Assembly: GCA_032158295.1 (NCBI GenBank) | Contig: CM063261.1 | Location: 3,038,001-3,102,000, forward strand | Source of the DNA: Pycnopodia helianthoides | Taxonomy: Eukaryota; Echinodermata; Asteroidea; Forcipulatida; Asteriidae | Length of the DNA stretch: 64,000 nucleotides | Reading direction: 5' to 3' | Shown: piece by piece, positions 47,581 through 59,107 of the stretch | How the letters are laid out: every line of letters begins with the position of its first letter | How positions within the stretch are numbered: the stretch's first letter is position 1 | The notes under the pieces: generated by a model | Database searches by the model: none | Told to the model about the DNA's origin: nothing | Seen by the model: the letters and a program-made list of their open reading frames with translations, nothing else | Made by a program: the position numbers and the translations under genes

Positions 47581-48262
47581 AACAAATCTTGTTCTGGCTT
47601 GTTTGATGGTGATGGATTGATGGACCAGAATGGCCGTTGGTGACTCTAAGCATTCCAGAAGGGATATGGGCATGCATGGTCCATAACCAAGGGAGTCCTG
47701 CTCGGGGAATTCATCTGTCAAACGCAATATTTGCCTAAACTCCTGAACTGCAAGATTATTGGGTTTTTTTTTATCGGTTGCAGATTTTTTTGTTTTGAAG
47801 CAGTGTTTTGTTTTTTTCTTCGGGGCTCCCGTTGGATCATGATTTCGGGGAGTTAAATGTCAAAGCTAATATTGAGCCTAACAATTATAACTGGCGGGTT
47901 GGAGTTGTTGGTTTTTATCGGAAACAGATTTTGTTTTATTGTGAGGTAAATGTTGGTTTTTTTTATATTTGAAAGAGATGTAGTAATGCAGAAGAATAGA
48001 TTGGCAATCATATGTCAGAATCAATTCTTGAGTTGACTTCTGAAATGACAGGTTTGGGGTTTTTATTGGTTACAGACTTGTTTTTGTGATTTGTTTGCTG
48101 CAAATCTGTTGGCTTTTGTATCTTTCCGTGAACAGTAAACATAATTGAAGACGCAAGCATTCTGTTCTGTTGAAATTTTAATTGTCATGTGAGTATACCA
48201 AGTTTCAATTTGTTTGTCTGGGTGATTTCTTTGTGACCACTAGCTCTCCAAGCTCTGTACGA

Positions 48263-48662
48263 TTAAAGGTATTATTCAGGATTGGTGGAGCTGACAAAAG
48301 AGCTACCGACGGTGTTCATGTTTTGTGTGATCAACCGTATACATAAAATAATAAACCTGTGACAATTTTGGCTTAATCTATGGTGTGAATCGGGAGAAAA
48401 TAGTGAAAAACCATGAACAATTTTTCAGCATGTAAACACCTTGTCCTTATTTTTGGTTGTAACAACCGAAATCCACTGTTGCGTTTTTGTTTTTTTTAGG
48501 TTTTCAAATATATTTTTCTTGAATATGACTTCATTTTAAGAAGAAAATATTTGACAGAAAAAAAATTGTTCTAGTATGAAGAACTCCATAATCAGTAAGC
48601 TTTCAGACTCAAATTAATCAACGGTGTTTTTTATTCTTACCAGTCCTGTATAATACCTTTAA
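48263..48662 (+). mobile_element. TTAA-2 miniature element, full-length copy
   Basis: TTAAAGGTATTATTCAGGAT at the left and AGTCCTGTATAATACCTTTAA at the right. The interior has GAGCTGACAAAAGAG, ACAGTGTTCATG..TTGTCCTTA, GTTGTAACAACC and AACTCCATAATCAGTAAGCTTTC. Confidence 0.85.
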
Positions 48663-49531
48663 TGTTCCGTCTTTTTGATAAAATAAATGAAGCATGTCTA
48701 TCCAAGGACTGACGCACATCGGTTGTTTACCTGCTCAACACATTTAGCCATGGTAGATTTTTTATGACATTTACTGAATTGACATGATGACAAACATTTT
48801 GAAATATTACCGCCTTTGTCCGCCGCCGGCGTGGGAATTTATGACTACGACTTTAACACCTTGATAGCGCCTAATTTATTACGGCTAACACGAAAATTTA
48901 CTATTTTGTGGTCCATGAAGGTCGGTCTGGAAAAATAAATACTTCTTTACTCAGACTCAAGAGTCAATGCCAAGGATTTCAAATCAAAATGGCTGAGATT
49001 GCCCCTGCTTTTTTTTAGGGGGGTGGGGGGCTTTAAGGAAATATTGACTTAGCTTAGAAATGTGTTATTAGTTAAACGATACTTTGTCAAATTTGTTCAG
49101 AGTGTTACTGTTAGATGTTGTTACTTTGCCTCGATCAAATTTATTTTAATTTGTTATTGACTTTTTAATGATTTATTGTGGGTTGGGATAATAATGTTGT
49201 CCCGTCTGGTGAAATATGGGCTAGTACAAAAAGAACATGATAATGACCTTTGACCTCTAAATAGCGTTTTGGGGCGAGTGGGAGCACTGCACACAGTGTT
49301 CCTTGTTGAGCAAACAAATTCAGCATGCCGTTGAAGAGTTCTGCAAACTGATTTTGAGCCAAGATCTCTCTGTTCATATTGACAGAAGGATGTCAGCGAT
49401 GTCAGATTGTATCTATCTGTACACAATCACTTGCGTGGTTGTATCGCTGAAAGGTGCTTCTGAAGGCCTTGGTGCCAGCTAAGCTGAAAAGACCACCCTG
49501 CACATGCCCCCGAATGCAACCAGTATGATCG

Positions 49532-49743
49532 GGGACTAGAATTGTGCAGGAGGCCCATGGCCTTCGTATCTGTAGTTGTGGTCTTCAGGAATTTTACATG
49601 CAGGCCATCGCCTCTGTTGGCCCTGATCTTGGCCCTAGTGCCCTTTCAAATGTTTTCCACAGACATTACGATTTTTCCAGTGGAAGTGCCCTTTGCAAAA
49701 TGAAATTGGCCTTGCCCTCTCCAAGATAAAATTACTATGTCTG
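49532..49743 (+). repeat. CAGGCCTG miniature element, copy 5, longer variant
   Basis: Carries GGAGGCCCATGGCCTTC, then ATGCAGGCCATCGCCTCTGTTGGCCCTGATCTTGGCC, CAGTGGAAGTGCCCTTTGC and TTGCCCTCTCCAAGAT. The left half appears duplicated. The terminal CAGGCCTG is lost on both sides. Confidence 0.6.
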
Positions 49744-50122
49744 TAAAGATGGCTTCCAAGTTAATCTCGATCAAATTCAAACCTTAAATTACCAATATTA
49801 ATCAATCTTTGCAATATTTGTTCTGTTCATTGTGTGATCATTTTTGTTTACGTACGCCATAAACTGTTAATGCTTCCAAAAGCTCTGGAGGTATTGATGT
49901 AAGTTCTGTCACCTTTCCTTGTGAACTGTACTCCAGATTTTGTCACCCGGCAAGCTTATCTCGATACTGAGCAACAGCTTTTGTTGTGGTCGGCTTTTGT
50001 GTTACTATTTGAGCGAAAAAGAGAGAAAAAGTTCTGAAAGTTTGTCATAAAAAATATGTGCATCCTTGACTGGATCCTTCTGTGATCAGTCACAGGAATC
50101 ATTCGTGTTTAGAACTATATTT

Positions 50123-50393
50123 CAGGGGTGTGATTTCTCAGGATGTTTCCTGATTTCAGGATTTTCTCAAAACCTCCTTGAGTCTTCTTTTTTTTCTTCA
50201 AAAAAGTGAAGTGGTCACCAAAGGGAAGAAAGACATAGTCCAAATTGGTAGTTTTGTATTTTTTGATGATGCACAGAGTCTGTAAACCTCCTAAATGGTA
50301 ACATTTTGAAGCTCTTGGTATAGAACCAGGGGAGACCCAGGCATGCAAGCCATTTATCAGGAATTTTTTTACATTCCCCAGATCTCTTCCCTG
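50123..50393 (+). repeat. CAGNGTGTGATTTCTCAGG element, copy 2
   Basis: CAGGGGTGTGATTTCTCAGG to CTCTTCCCTG. Shares the GATGCACAGAGTCTGTAAACC core and order with 32872-33138. CAGGG/CCCTG ends suggest a terminal-inverted-repeat element. Confidence 0.6.
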
Positions 50394-50661
50394 ATATTGT
50401 CAACAGTGATTGTGGTCGAGGATTGTGGTTTTTTCCAACTTTCTCAGTAAGCTCTCATAACAACCTTGAACATAATGTGGCCAGAAACCCAAAAGAATAA
50501 ACAGTTTGATCCAGCAGGATAAAAAAAAACTAATTGCTATTCTGAGAAATGACGTTATAAAGTACAGTAACAATTGTCTGCCCTCTCTCCATAGTGTCAA
50601 AACAAACAAACGGCCAATCTCCTCCTCCCTCCTCCCTCATCCTCCACCCCCCCCCCCCCAG

Positions 50662-50823
50662 GATTATGGAGTGGACTTCACTTTGTCCAACCTTCCATAT
50701 CCAGACTTTGTTTTCCTTGGGCAATCTCAGCTCTCCATGTTTGTTGTTTCTGTAGATATCCTGCGGAATTTTGCACCCGCAGTGGAGCTGTTAATGACGT
50801 GCAGTCGCAGCACATGCACGTAA
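50662..50823 (+). CDS. Possible terminal exon, unclassified
   Basis: A C run ending in CAG at about 50661 resembles an acceptor. The following 53 codons read DYGVDFTLSNLPYPDFVFLG and on to CSRSTCT, then TAA. Composition is protein-like, but no family is recognised and the 'acceptor' is simply a poly-C microsatellite. Confidence 0.15.
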   Translation, partial: DYGVDFTLSNLPYPDFVFLGQSQLSMFVVSVDILRNFAPAVELLMTCSRSTCT

Positions 50824-51104
50824 TTCCAGACGAGTCGATTATTTGATAAGTTAATAGTATGATGAAATCATATCAGTCATGACGTTGCAGAAATTAATAT
50901 TGTGGCATCATCCTCTCATAATTGTTGGCGCAAACTGAAGGCTGACACTGAGCCTGCTCTTTGAAGTTAGGCCGGATTTTGTACACCCTGTTTTTATCTG
51001 TCATTGAAGAGATGTAACCTGTGGGCAGTTTCAACACCTCATGTGCAATTCGACAGTGCCACATAAAAAATGTGGGAACATTTATTCTCTAAATGCGGTG
51101 CTTT

Positions 51105-51258
51105 ATGGATGACACGAACCCCACCCTAAGCCGCAGCAAACCTAATCCCAGGAAAAGCAAAGCACGAAGAGCCCATCATGGATTTCTCCAGTCGACCTTG
51201 TCCATGTATGATTTATTAAGTCAAGAGACAAATCAGATAGCTGTCAAGCGTCCCAGAA
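51105..51258 (+). CDS. Possible first coding exon of an unclassified protein
   Basis: ATGGAT at 51105 (a further in-frame ATG at 51093) opens 51 codons ending at CCCAGAA|gtgagt, a good donor, in phase 1. The product is basic and polar (MDDTNPTLSRSKPNPRKSKA and on to QETNQIAVKRPR). If unspliced, the frame closes at 51284. No second exon was found. The donor plus composition makes this the best of the weak exon candidates. Confidence 0.25.
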
Positions 51259-51425
51259 GTGAGTTCTGTCTACTCTGGAATTAGAAACTTAAGTTATTCT
51301 GACATGGATGACTCAAAGAAGTCTCGTAAACAAAGACAGGCTAAGATGAACAATGGAGCGTGGCTCAAATTACTGATAGAAGGGCAGGCTGACAGAAGGG
51401 TGGGTTGACCATTTGGCGCAGACTT

Positions 51426-51697
51426 TTAAAGGTATTATACAGGATTGGTATAGAGCTTGGCAAAAGAGTCGCAGACAGTGTTCATGATTTTTCTCTGACA
51501 AGACGTTTTGGAAAAACTGTCAACAACTTGCAATGTTATCTGACAATTTTTTGAAAGAGAACGATCAACAACTTGCAATTTTTCTCGCAAAGTATGAGTC
51601 ACTCCAAACTGGTGGATTTTGTTTGCTTATCAGCATCGGATCACTGTAAACAAATTGGAATAAAAGTGTCTCCAACATTCGACCTGTATAATTTTTC
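51426..51697 (+). mobile_element. TTAA-2 miniature element, degenerate copy
   Basis: The left end TTAAAGGTATTATACAGGAT is intact. The interior is shortened and rearranged (CAACTTGCAA repeated), and the right end has decayed to CCTGTATAATTTTT. Confidence 0.6.
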
Positions 51698-51731
51698 CTC
51701 TGCTCGAGTTTAAATAAAATTGTTGATGATA

Positions 51732-51945
51732 CAGGGTTTGCCCTTACTTTTTCAGTGACTGGCCAGCAGGACCAGTAAGCTTGTCATTTCACTAGTCCGC
51801 CAGCTGTTTTTCACTGGTCCATAATTCATGTAAAACAGGGATGCTTTTTCACCACTGAACTAAGTCAGCCAGACCACTTGGAGAGAATTTTGACTGGTCC
51901 TTAGGTGTCTCAACTAGCATTTTAGCCAGCGGACCACCGTTAAGG
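51732..51945 (-). repeat. CAGTGGTCCGC element, copy 3, minus strand
   Basis: CAGGGTTTGCCCTTA..CAGTGACTGGCCAGCAGGACCAGTAAGC at the left and CCAGCGGACCACCGTTAA at the right reverse-match the copies at 7.7 and 28.4 kb. Confidence 0.55.
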
Positions 51946-52439
51946 TAGAACGCTGTGATTTTTAAAGTCCATTATCAATGATCGGTGACTGCAAGGAGTT
52001 TGTTTTCTTAGCTGATGAGGGTCGCTGTTGTAACCATGGAGGTTTTTGTCCTCCATGGTGTAACCATCTTGGGACATGTCTTCAGCCAGTATAGCGATTG
52101 CAAGAAACCCTTTCAAATCCAAGTTAGGGCAAACCTCCTGCTTCTCCAAACATGCATGGTTTACGGGTCACTTAGCACAGGTCACCCGTCATCTACCACA
52201 AAAATCTCAGGCATTCACTGTGTAACCAAAGTTTTACATCGCAGAGGTGTCGCTGGCCAGATAAAGATGACTGTGGTTGGAATGACTAACCGAGGAGATG
52301 CGATTTGATGGTGGAACTGACTGGAAGCCCATGGCGTCTTTTAACCATGGGGGGGGTGCTCTATCATTTTTATCTTGGGTCTGAGCTGTTGAGCCGAAAG
52401 TATTGCTTTTGGCAACTTTTATTGACATTTAAACCAGCT

Positions 52440-52545
52440 GGACAACAGTCTCAATCAATGTGATTAGATGGCATTTTGGCTGGTTGTCGGTTTCGGCTTA
52501 GCAAGTTATTTCCATGCTTAGCAAAATGAAAATGCTACCAATAGA
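52440..52545 (+). repeat. GGGCCC element fragment
   Basis: GATGGCATTTTGGCTGGT and GCTTAGCAAGTTATTTCCATGCTTAGC echo the element's right half. Highly decayed. Confidence 0.35.
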
Positions 52546-54160
52546 GGCTGGGGGAAGAGACAGTGTGGCACCTTTTATTGAAATGACCCACAGCATTTGT
52601 AATTATTGCTATTGTATAGGTACTTGACCAATTTGCGGAGAGTAGGTCAAGGAACCAAACTGTTCAGTTTCATAACGGTATTTGATTAGAAGACTTTAAG
52701 GAAGAGATCACAGTTTTTTTTCTGATGAATTCTGGGTTTGACTTCACAAAGAGCAAAGACTCATCTTAAGATGAGCTGTCTCGGTCGCCATGGTGATTTG
52801 TAATGTGACATCACACTTTGCTTTAACAAGTAAGATTGATTTATCGGATTACTCATCTTACTCAATCTTAATAATGGACGTCTTGGGTAGATTGTACACT
52901 TTTTTGTTGACCCTCTTGTTGGATGTCGACCACCAGTAAGCTCTGCTACCAGAGTACTTTTACCCTGACATCATTAATGTCTCCATCTTCAACTCTCCAT
53001 CGTTGATGTCTCCATCTTCGAGAGCAAATGTGTTCACGCGCTCACATCCTTACGCCCGCTTCCCTTTCCGTGGCGGTTCATGCACGGCTAGAGCAAAATT
53101 GTCTCCTCATTGAGTCATGCTCAGTGTGCTTCCAGACGATCAGTGAGTTTGCAAAAAAAAAAAAAAACGAAACGACGTCTGCTCGAGCTTAAATCCAGCA
53201 GCGTTTAAACAGTCACACATTGAAGAATTTGAGATGGACGGAGGGGGTGGGATAATGAAACCTGGTCCTTTCGATCGCAGCAAGGTTTTAGGCAGGATCA
53301 GTAAAACAGGGTGTGCAAAAAAACACAACTATGGTTTGTAAGTGAAATTTGGAATGTTAAAGACGACGGCTTCGCATTGCGATCGCACCTGCCGTTAAAT
53401 GGCGTCGCGCAAAGGTTTCACAACAAAAACACCACACTGGTCCATCATGATCCAAGTAGATTTCAAAGAGATATAATGAATAGAATTTCAGTAGGTGTTC
53501 AAATAATGTAGTGAGATATTTTTATCAGTCTGATTTTTTATTGATGAAAACAAATTTGTTCATTAATAAGTAGATATTAAGTGGGCCAGTAGGTCAGTCT
53601 CGGGGCAGACTCAAATTAAAATTTATTCCATTTTGCTGGTTTTTAAAATACATCATGAGCTTGCAGAGAAAGAATATTTTACCTTGTTGACATTTTTTGA
53701 ATTCTGAGTTTAATCTTTTTTAATGGCCAGTGTCAACTTCTGTTACAATTCTTTTCTCTGAAAGATGAAACGAATGTCAGTCTTGAGTCTGTGGGGTTGT
53801 GACACATTCATTCATTGGAACTTGGCAGCCTCATCTTTTTGACAAGGCACAGATAGAGCTCGCGGGTCAGACATGTTGTGTTTGACGGGGCGTTTTGTGA
53901 CACGTTTATAACACAATGGTACATCTGTCTACAGATGCAGCTATCTGCTTAGTGTTAGCGAGCATGTCTGCTACAGGTTCCGGTGATTATTTCACAGGGT
54001 GTCAAATTTCATCGAGTTGCTTGGGTTCGGGGAGGAGGGGGGAGGGGGCAATATATTGCCCAAGTTTGTGCGAGAAACTGTCGCTGACCATAGTTTGAAT
54101 AAAGTTGGCCTGAACTCTGTCTAGTCGATAATGGTTGCACTATGCTAGTCGACTATTTGG
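52546..54160. other. No gene recognised
   Basis: Contains CATCTTCAACTCTCCATCGTTGATGTCTCCATCTTCGA-type short repeats near 52980-53020, an A run at about 53152-53167 and short unsupported ORFs. Confidence 0.35.
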
Positions 54161-54305
54161 AACCGGCTTGTTAACAAATTCTTGCTTAAGTGAAAAGGGG
54201 AAAAACGGGTCACCAGTCGCAAAAATGTAAACTTTATGTCATTTTGGATGGTAACCTATATATGCTTAGCAAGATTTACTCTGTGCTTAGCAACTTTTTG
54301 GGAAA
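54160..54305 (+). repeat. GGGCCC element, degenerate copy
   Basis: TTCTTGCTTAAGTG, CACCAGTCGCAAAAATGTA, GTCATTTTGGATGGTAACC and GTGCTTAGCAACTTTTTGG in family order, ends lost. Confidence 0.5.
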
Positions 54306-55161
54306 TATTGGTGTCTTCTGCTCTTCTAACACTGCTTAAAAAGGCCAGTGACAATAAAAACTTACTTGGATTGGATGCTCTTGAGTCTTGATTTCAAATG
54401 TTGTTAAGTGAAGTCCAAGAAGTAGCGACTCATGGATTTGTGCTGGTGATTTGAATGTTCGTTGTACAACTCATACCGACTGATGAACTATAATAAATCA
54501 TTTGGTTTTTTTCTATGTACACTGCGGCTCATATAATTGCAGTATGGTGTCTGAATTCCAGCTAAATAAAGGGCTACGCTCTAGAAAAAGGGCTGAAATT
54601 TTTTCCAATTTTAAGAGCGACTTTGCAGTGCCACGCTGAGCCGTTCGGATTAAACAGTTTAACTTGTAATTGATAATTACAGCGGGTAATACAGCTGAAT
54701 AAATCACTCCGAGTCAAAAACTCTCAATTAATTAAAAAAAAAGCCTCTTAAGTTTACCTCATAGGTACGGAAGATCACCTCATCTCCCAACTCAAAAGCG
54801 TTCCCCCACTAAATTTAGAACCCTACATTTAGCGAGAGTTACCAAGGAGCTTTCAAAACCAGAATACTTAAAAAAAGAAGAGAAGCCCAAGCACTTCCTG
54901 AGAGTTAAAACCCATCAACCCAATTTGCTCGCGCAGTTCGTGTCGCTTGGAATTGTGGCGCTTTCCCAATTTGGTGATATCCTGGTTGTGTCTACATAGA
55001 CCGGCGATAGCATCGCTGTGTTCACATTAGGCTAAGAAGGATAGGTATCGTATTCCAAGTGAACCTGATCGCGAAACTCACATCATACTTCGGATGATGT
55101 AGCCGTTTCTTTAAATGGATGCAAGTGTGCAGTATCAAGACAGGTTATTTGTCAGAGATCA

Positions 55162-55355
55162 GGGCCCAATTTCATAGAGCTGCTTAAGCAGAAAATATTG
55201 CCTAACAAGTGCCTGCTAAGCAGAAATGAGCAGGATACCAGTCACAAATTGTACATGTGATATGGTAGTTTGGCTGGTAACTTTTTTCTGGCAAGCATAA
55301 TTTTGTTGTGCTTAGCTACTTTTTTGTGCTTAAGCAGCTCTATGAAATTGGGCCC
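55162..55355 (+). mobile_element. GGGCCC miniature element, best preserved copy
   Basis: 194 bp with 29-bp perfect inverted ends (55162-55190 against 55327-55355; outer 20 bases GGGCCCAATTTCATAGAGCT). No ORF. The internal GCTTAAGCA/TGCTTAGC motifs make much of the sequence able to fold on itself. Confidence 0.9.
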
Positions 55356-56588
55356 TGTTGAACTAAAATAAAGTTGAAAAACTGTTAGGGTCGATTTGTG
55401 AAAAATGTAAAAACCAAAACGAATGTGGTTAACTGTTTTTTCCGATGTGCGCAAAAAGACCTGATGAACTTAAAATGAAAATTCGGAGTTGAAAAATGTT
55501 AGGTCGTTTGTGAAAAATGTGAAAAAAATGTAAAAACCAAGGCAAATGTGGTTAACTGTTTTTCCTGATGTGCGTTTTCAAAAATGAGTTAAAATGTACT
55601 TAAGTACTTTTTGATTAAACAGTGTGGGCCGCAAAATTTACTGCTCAAATTTTGTTTTCCCTCTTTCTGCGTTTAAATCATTTTAGTGGGTACATTTCAA
55701 GTGTGATTCTAATGGAAATAGCGCAGCAGGAAAACTGCTTGTTAAGTCACTTAACTTGAAATAAATGTCACAAATGTCAATTTATGGACTTAAAAACAAG
55801 ATATTTTAGGAAAATTTGGTACCGGTCCAAATTTAACACAAAAAAAAAAGCTTTATAAATCATCAATTTTGCTCACAGTATTCACCCGCAAACCTTGCTT
55901 TGTCTTCAAATTGTTGTGTTGTTCCATAGGAACGAGAGGTTGAGTTTGGTTTCCCAACAGGTGTGTCTCTCAGGTCAGCCCCACTAGAAACAGGTGTCAC
56001 CTCAGCAGACTGTTTGATATATTGACATTGTAACCTGTGCCGGTAATCAAAGGCAGGAGGCATGTGCTTGGCCATCATTGCTTTCTCCCCCCCTGTACTA
56101 CAAAACAATAATAAAATTGCCGGGGTCTGTTAGCCAGAGCTGTTCACCAGTTAATTGGGGCGTCCCTGTAGGGTCATTAAACAAAAACTTTGAATCAATT
56201 AGTAGGATTGCCTGCTATTATTTTGTTTAGACTGTTCAGGAATGACTGCCATTCATCTGATGACAGGAGTACAGGAACCATGCAATTGTCTAGAGGACTT
56301 GATGCAAAGTGATATTTTATGGCTGCGGAAATGTAGTGTTTTGGCTTTCCGATGGTTCTGAAATAATTGAATATGTCTGGTAAAGGGTCGCACGAGGGCA
56401 GAGGGATCTATTTATAGGGGATAGATGGGAATCTTGAGGTGAAGAATAAAGAGACCACAATAATAGTCGTTGGAACGAGTTGTCAAGATCGAAATCATGG
56501 ATGTGGTGCGGGGATAGTGTGGTTGAACACTTACGGGTTCACAAATTGAAATGTGGTAGACTTTGATGGCCGAAACAGGCGATACAGT

Positions 56589-57001
56589 TTAAAGGTAATG
56601 TACACTACAGGGTTGGTAGAGCTGACAACGTAGTCGTCAGACAGTGTTCATGTTTTGTGGGAACAACCATATAATATCCATGAAATAACAAACCTGTGAA
56701 AATTGAGGCATCAATCCGTTGTGTGAGTCAGGAGAAAATAGTGACAAATCATGCAAAATGTTCAGCTTGATAGGCCTATAAACACATTGTCCTTAATTTT
56801 GGTTGTAACAACCAAAATCAGCTGTTGCATTTTTTGTTGTTTAGTTTTCCAGATACAGTTTTCTTAAAGATGACTTCATTTCAGCGGGAATATTTCATAG
56901 AAAAAATCCATATGAACTTCATAATCAGTATAAGCTTTCCGACTAAAATTAAACAATGATGTTTTTTTTTGTCTTGCACCAATCCTGTATAATAACTTTA
57001 A
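56589..57001 (+). mobile_element. TTAA-2 miniature element, full-length copy
   Basis: TTTAAAGGTAATGTACACTACAGG at the left and CCAATCCTGTATAATAACTTTAA at the right, with the same interior order as 48263-48662. Confidence 0.82.
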
Positions 57002-57579
57002 CAATGGCCTAGGCAGCCGGGTGTATGATAAAACAATCTTCGATTTCCACTTGATTCCTGTCAACTTGTTTTCAGTCGTTCGTTCCGGGGATGTTGGACG
57101 ATGAAGCGCTTGGGTTGCCCTGAAAATGACCCCTCCCTACAAGAAATGACTCAGTCAAGCTGACATAAATTGTTTCATGGTTTGGGGGGAAACGGCAGGA
57201 CAAAATCTTACTGGTGGGGGTAACATATCGGTTTGCTCAATTCAGGAAACTGTTGACTAAAATGTTAAAATGCTGTTCCATCTTAAAGAGACTCTATGGT
57301 GATCTTTTTTTGTTGGCCATCAAACAGACGGACTTCTGGTTTGATCTCTGTATTTTTGAAAAAAAGGTCGGATGTTACTCCCTGCCTGTCAAAATTGAGG
57401 TGACTCACTGTGCGTTCGTTGTTGGTTCGGGTTGACAGGCATTCATTCATGTTTATTGGTCATGTGTTGTGTAATTTGGTGACAGCATCAGCTGGTTTTG
57501 TTTACGCTGTTAAAGGCAAAGTACAAGATCTGTACCTATCAAGAATGCAATTTCGGGTTTAATAAAAAGACAAATTGAT

Positions 57580-58015
57580 CAGAGCGGGATTTGAACCTAC
57601 CAAGTTACAACCTCCTGATTAGCGTGCTGGCACTCTACCAACTGAGCTCTCTAGCCCTACAGGCATGGAATTACATAGAAGCCACGAGGGGCCATGGCCT
57701 CCGTTGCCCTGGTCTTGGCCTTGGTGCCCCTTCAAAACTTTCTCAAAGACTTTAAGATTTTCCAATGGAGTTGCCCTTTACACAATGAAATAAGCCTGCC
57801 CTCTTCAAGATGAAATTCCAGGCCTGCCCTATTCTGTCAGTATCTTTTTCGGGTGCCTGTCAGAAGCCGATCAACCTGTAACTGCGGTAAAACCAGGGAT
57901 CACATCCAAGTTTACGGTACAACCTCGGATACACAACCTTGGCCGGATCACCTTAAGGAGATATGACTTTTTATTGCCCCAGTCAGTTTCCCCTTGCGGT
58001 TTATTACTTAATATC
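57580..58015 (-). mobile_element. tRNA-like SINE-C, copy 2, split by a CAGGCCTG element
   Basis: The reversed tRNA-like head (CAGAGCGGGATTTGAACCTACC..CTCTACCAACTGAGCTC) at 57580-57650 and the body (CTGTCAGAAGCC, ATCACATCCAAGTTTAC, GGATCACCTTAAGGAGAT, CCCCAGTCAGTTTC) at 57832-58015 match 42455-42772 once 57660-57826 and one CCCTA are removed. Confidence 0.7.
57660..57826 (+). mobile_element. CAGGCCTG miniature element, copy 6, nested in SINE-C
   Basis: Starts CAGGCATGGAATTACATAGA and ends GAAATTCCAGGCCTG. Flanked by CCCTA on both sides (57655-57659 and 57827-57831), consistent with a target duplication of about 5 bp. Confidence 0.78.
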
Positions 58016-58037
58016 AAGGAAACAAATCAAGCGAGTG

Positions 58038-58278
58038 GATTCATTGCAACCTCAAAGCTCAACGATTGTGAAATTGAAGCCGGTACCAGTCCTCAAGAAA
58101 AATATTTTTTTTCTGAAAATACTGTCCAAGTCAAGAGAATAACATGCAAATCACTGAGTAGATTCATTGCAACCTCAAAGCTCAATAATTGTGAAATTCA
58201 AGCCGGTACCATCCTCCAGAAAAATATTTTCTTTTCTGAAAATACCGTCCAAGTCAAGAGAATAACATTTGAAGACAC
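58038..58278. repeat. Direct repeat, two units, period 123 bp
   Basis: GATTCATTGCAACCTCAAAG recurs at 58038 and 58161, each followed by AATTGTGAAATT-like, CAAGCCGGTACCA-like and GTCCAAGTCAAGAGAATAACA blocks. The period is divisible by three, so one frame stays open through both. Confidence 0.85.
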
Positions 58279-58336
58279 TGCACATCACTGTTGCTTGATG
58301 TGAGTTGCCAATTCCATATATAAGCCTGATATAAAC

Positions 58337-58729
58337 TTAAAGGAACATTACAGAATTGGTAAGAAAAAACTTGTAAAATAAACTTTTTTATCACAGATTT
58401 ACATAAAACTTACACGGTCTAATGATGATGATAGCAGAAAACATCCCTTGAAATATTTCTGTCTGAAATGCCATATTTGATGAGAAATGAGTAAACTAGT
58501 TTTCTGATTGGAGGATATCGCTCAGTGAGCGTTTTATTCATTTGTTGAATCTATATGATTTCATGCAAATGTGTAATCGGTTTTTCACTATTTTCTTGTG
58601 ACCCGGATAGCCGATCGATCTCAAACTTCTACAGGTTTGTCAGTTTATGTATATGATGGATTACATAAAGTGCTTACACTGCCAGCAACTGTTTTGTTAG
58701 CAAAAACCAATTCTTTAATGTTCCTTTAA
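58337..58729 (-). mobile_element. TTAA-1 miniature element, copy 4, minus strand
   Basis: Reverse-oriented relative to the other three copies (GTGACCCGGATAGCCGATCGATCTC, GATATCGCTCAGTGAGCG). Both TTAAAGGAACATTA-type ends are present. Its right TTAA is shared with the next element. Confidence 0.88.
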
Positions 58730-59107
58730 CGGTGTTATACAGGATTGGTAGAGCTGACAAAAATAGTTGCAGACAGTGTTCATGTGATGCGTGATCGATC
58801 AGCCATTATTCATGAAACAACAAACCTGTGAAAAATTTGGGCCGAGTCCAGGAGAAAATAGTTTTAAAAAACACGCACAATTTCTCATCGTGTAAACAGA
58901 CTGTCCTTAATTTTGGTTTTAACAACTAAAATCAGCTGTTGCATTTTCATATTTAGGTTTTCAGATACAGTTTTCTCCAATATGACTTCATTTTAGAGGG
59001 AAATATCTCACAGAAAAAATAGTATGAACTTCATAATCAGTAACCTCTCAGACTAAAATTAAACAATTATGAATTTGATCATTACCAATCCTGTATAATA
59101 CCTTTAA
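58726..59107 (+). mobile_element. TTAA-2 miniature element, abutting TTAA-1
   Basis: TTAACGGTGTTATACAGGAT at the left and ACCAATCCTGTATAATACCTTTAA at the right. The first TTAA is the last TTAA of the preceding element. Confidence 0.82.

Noticed and set aside
57974..58303. 109-codon ORF with two similar 36-residue segments
   Set aside because: No ATG at its start. The similarity comes from the DNA direct repeat, and the two units differ by compensating indels.
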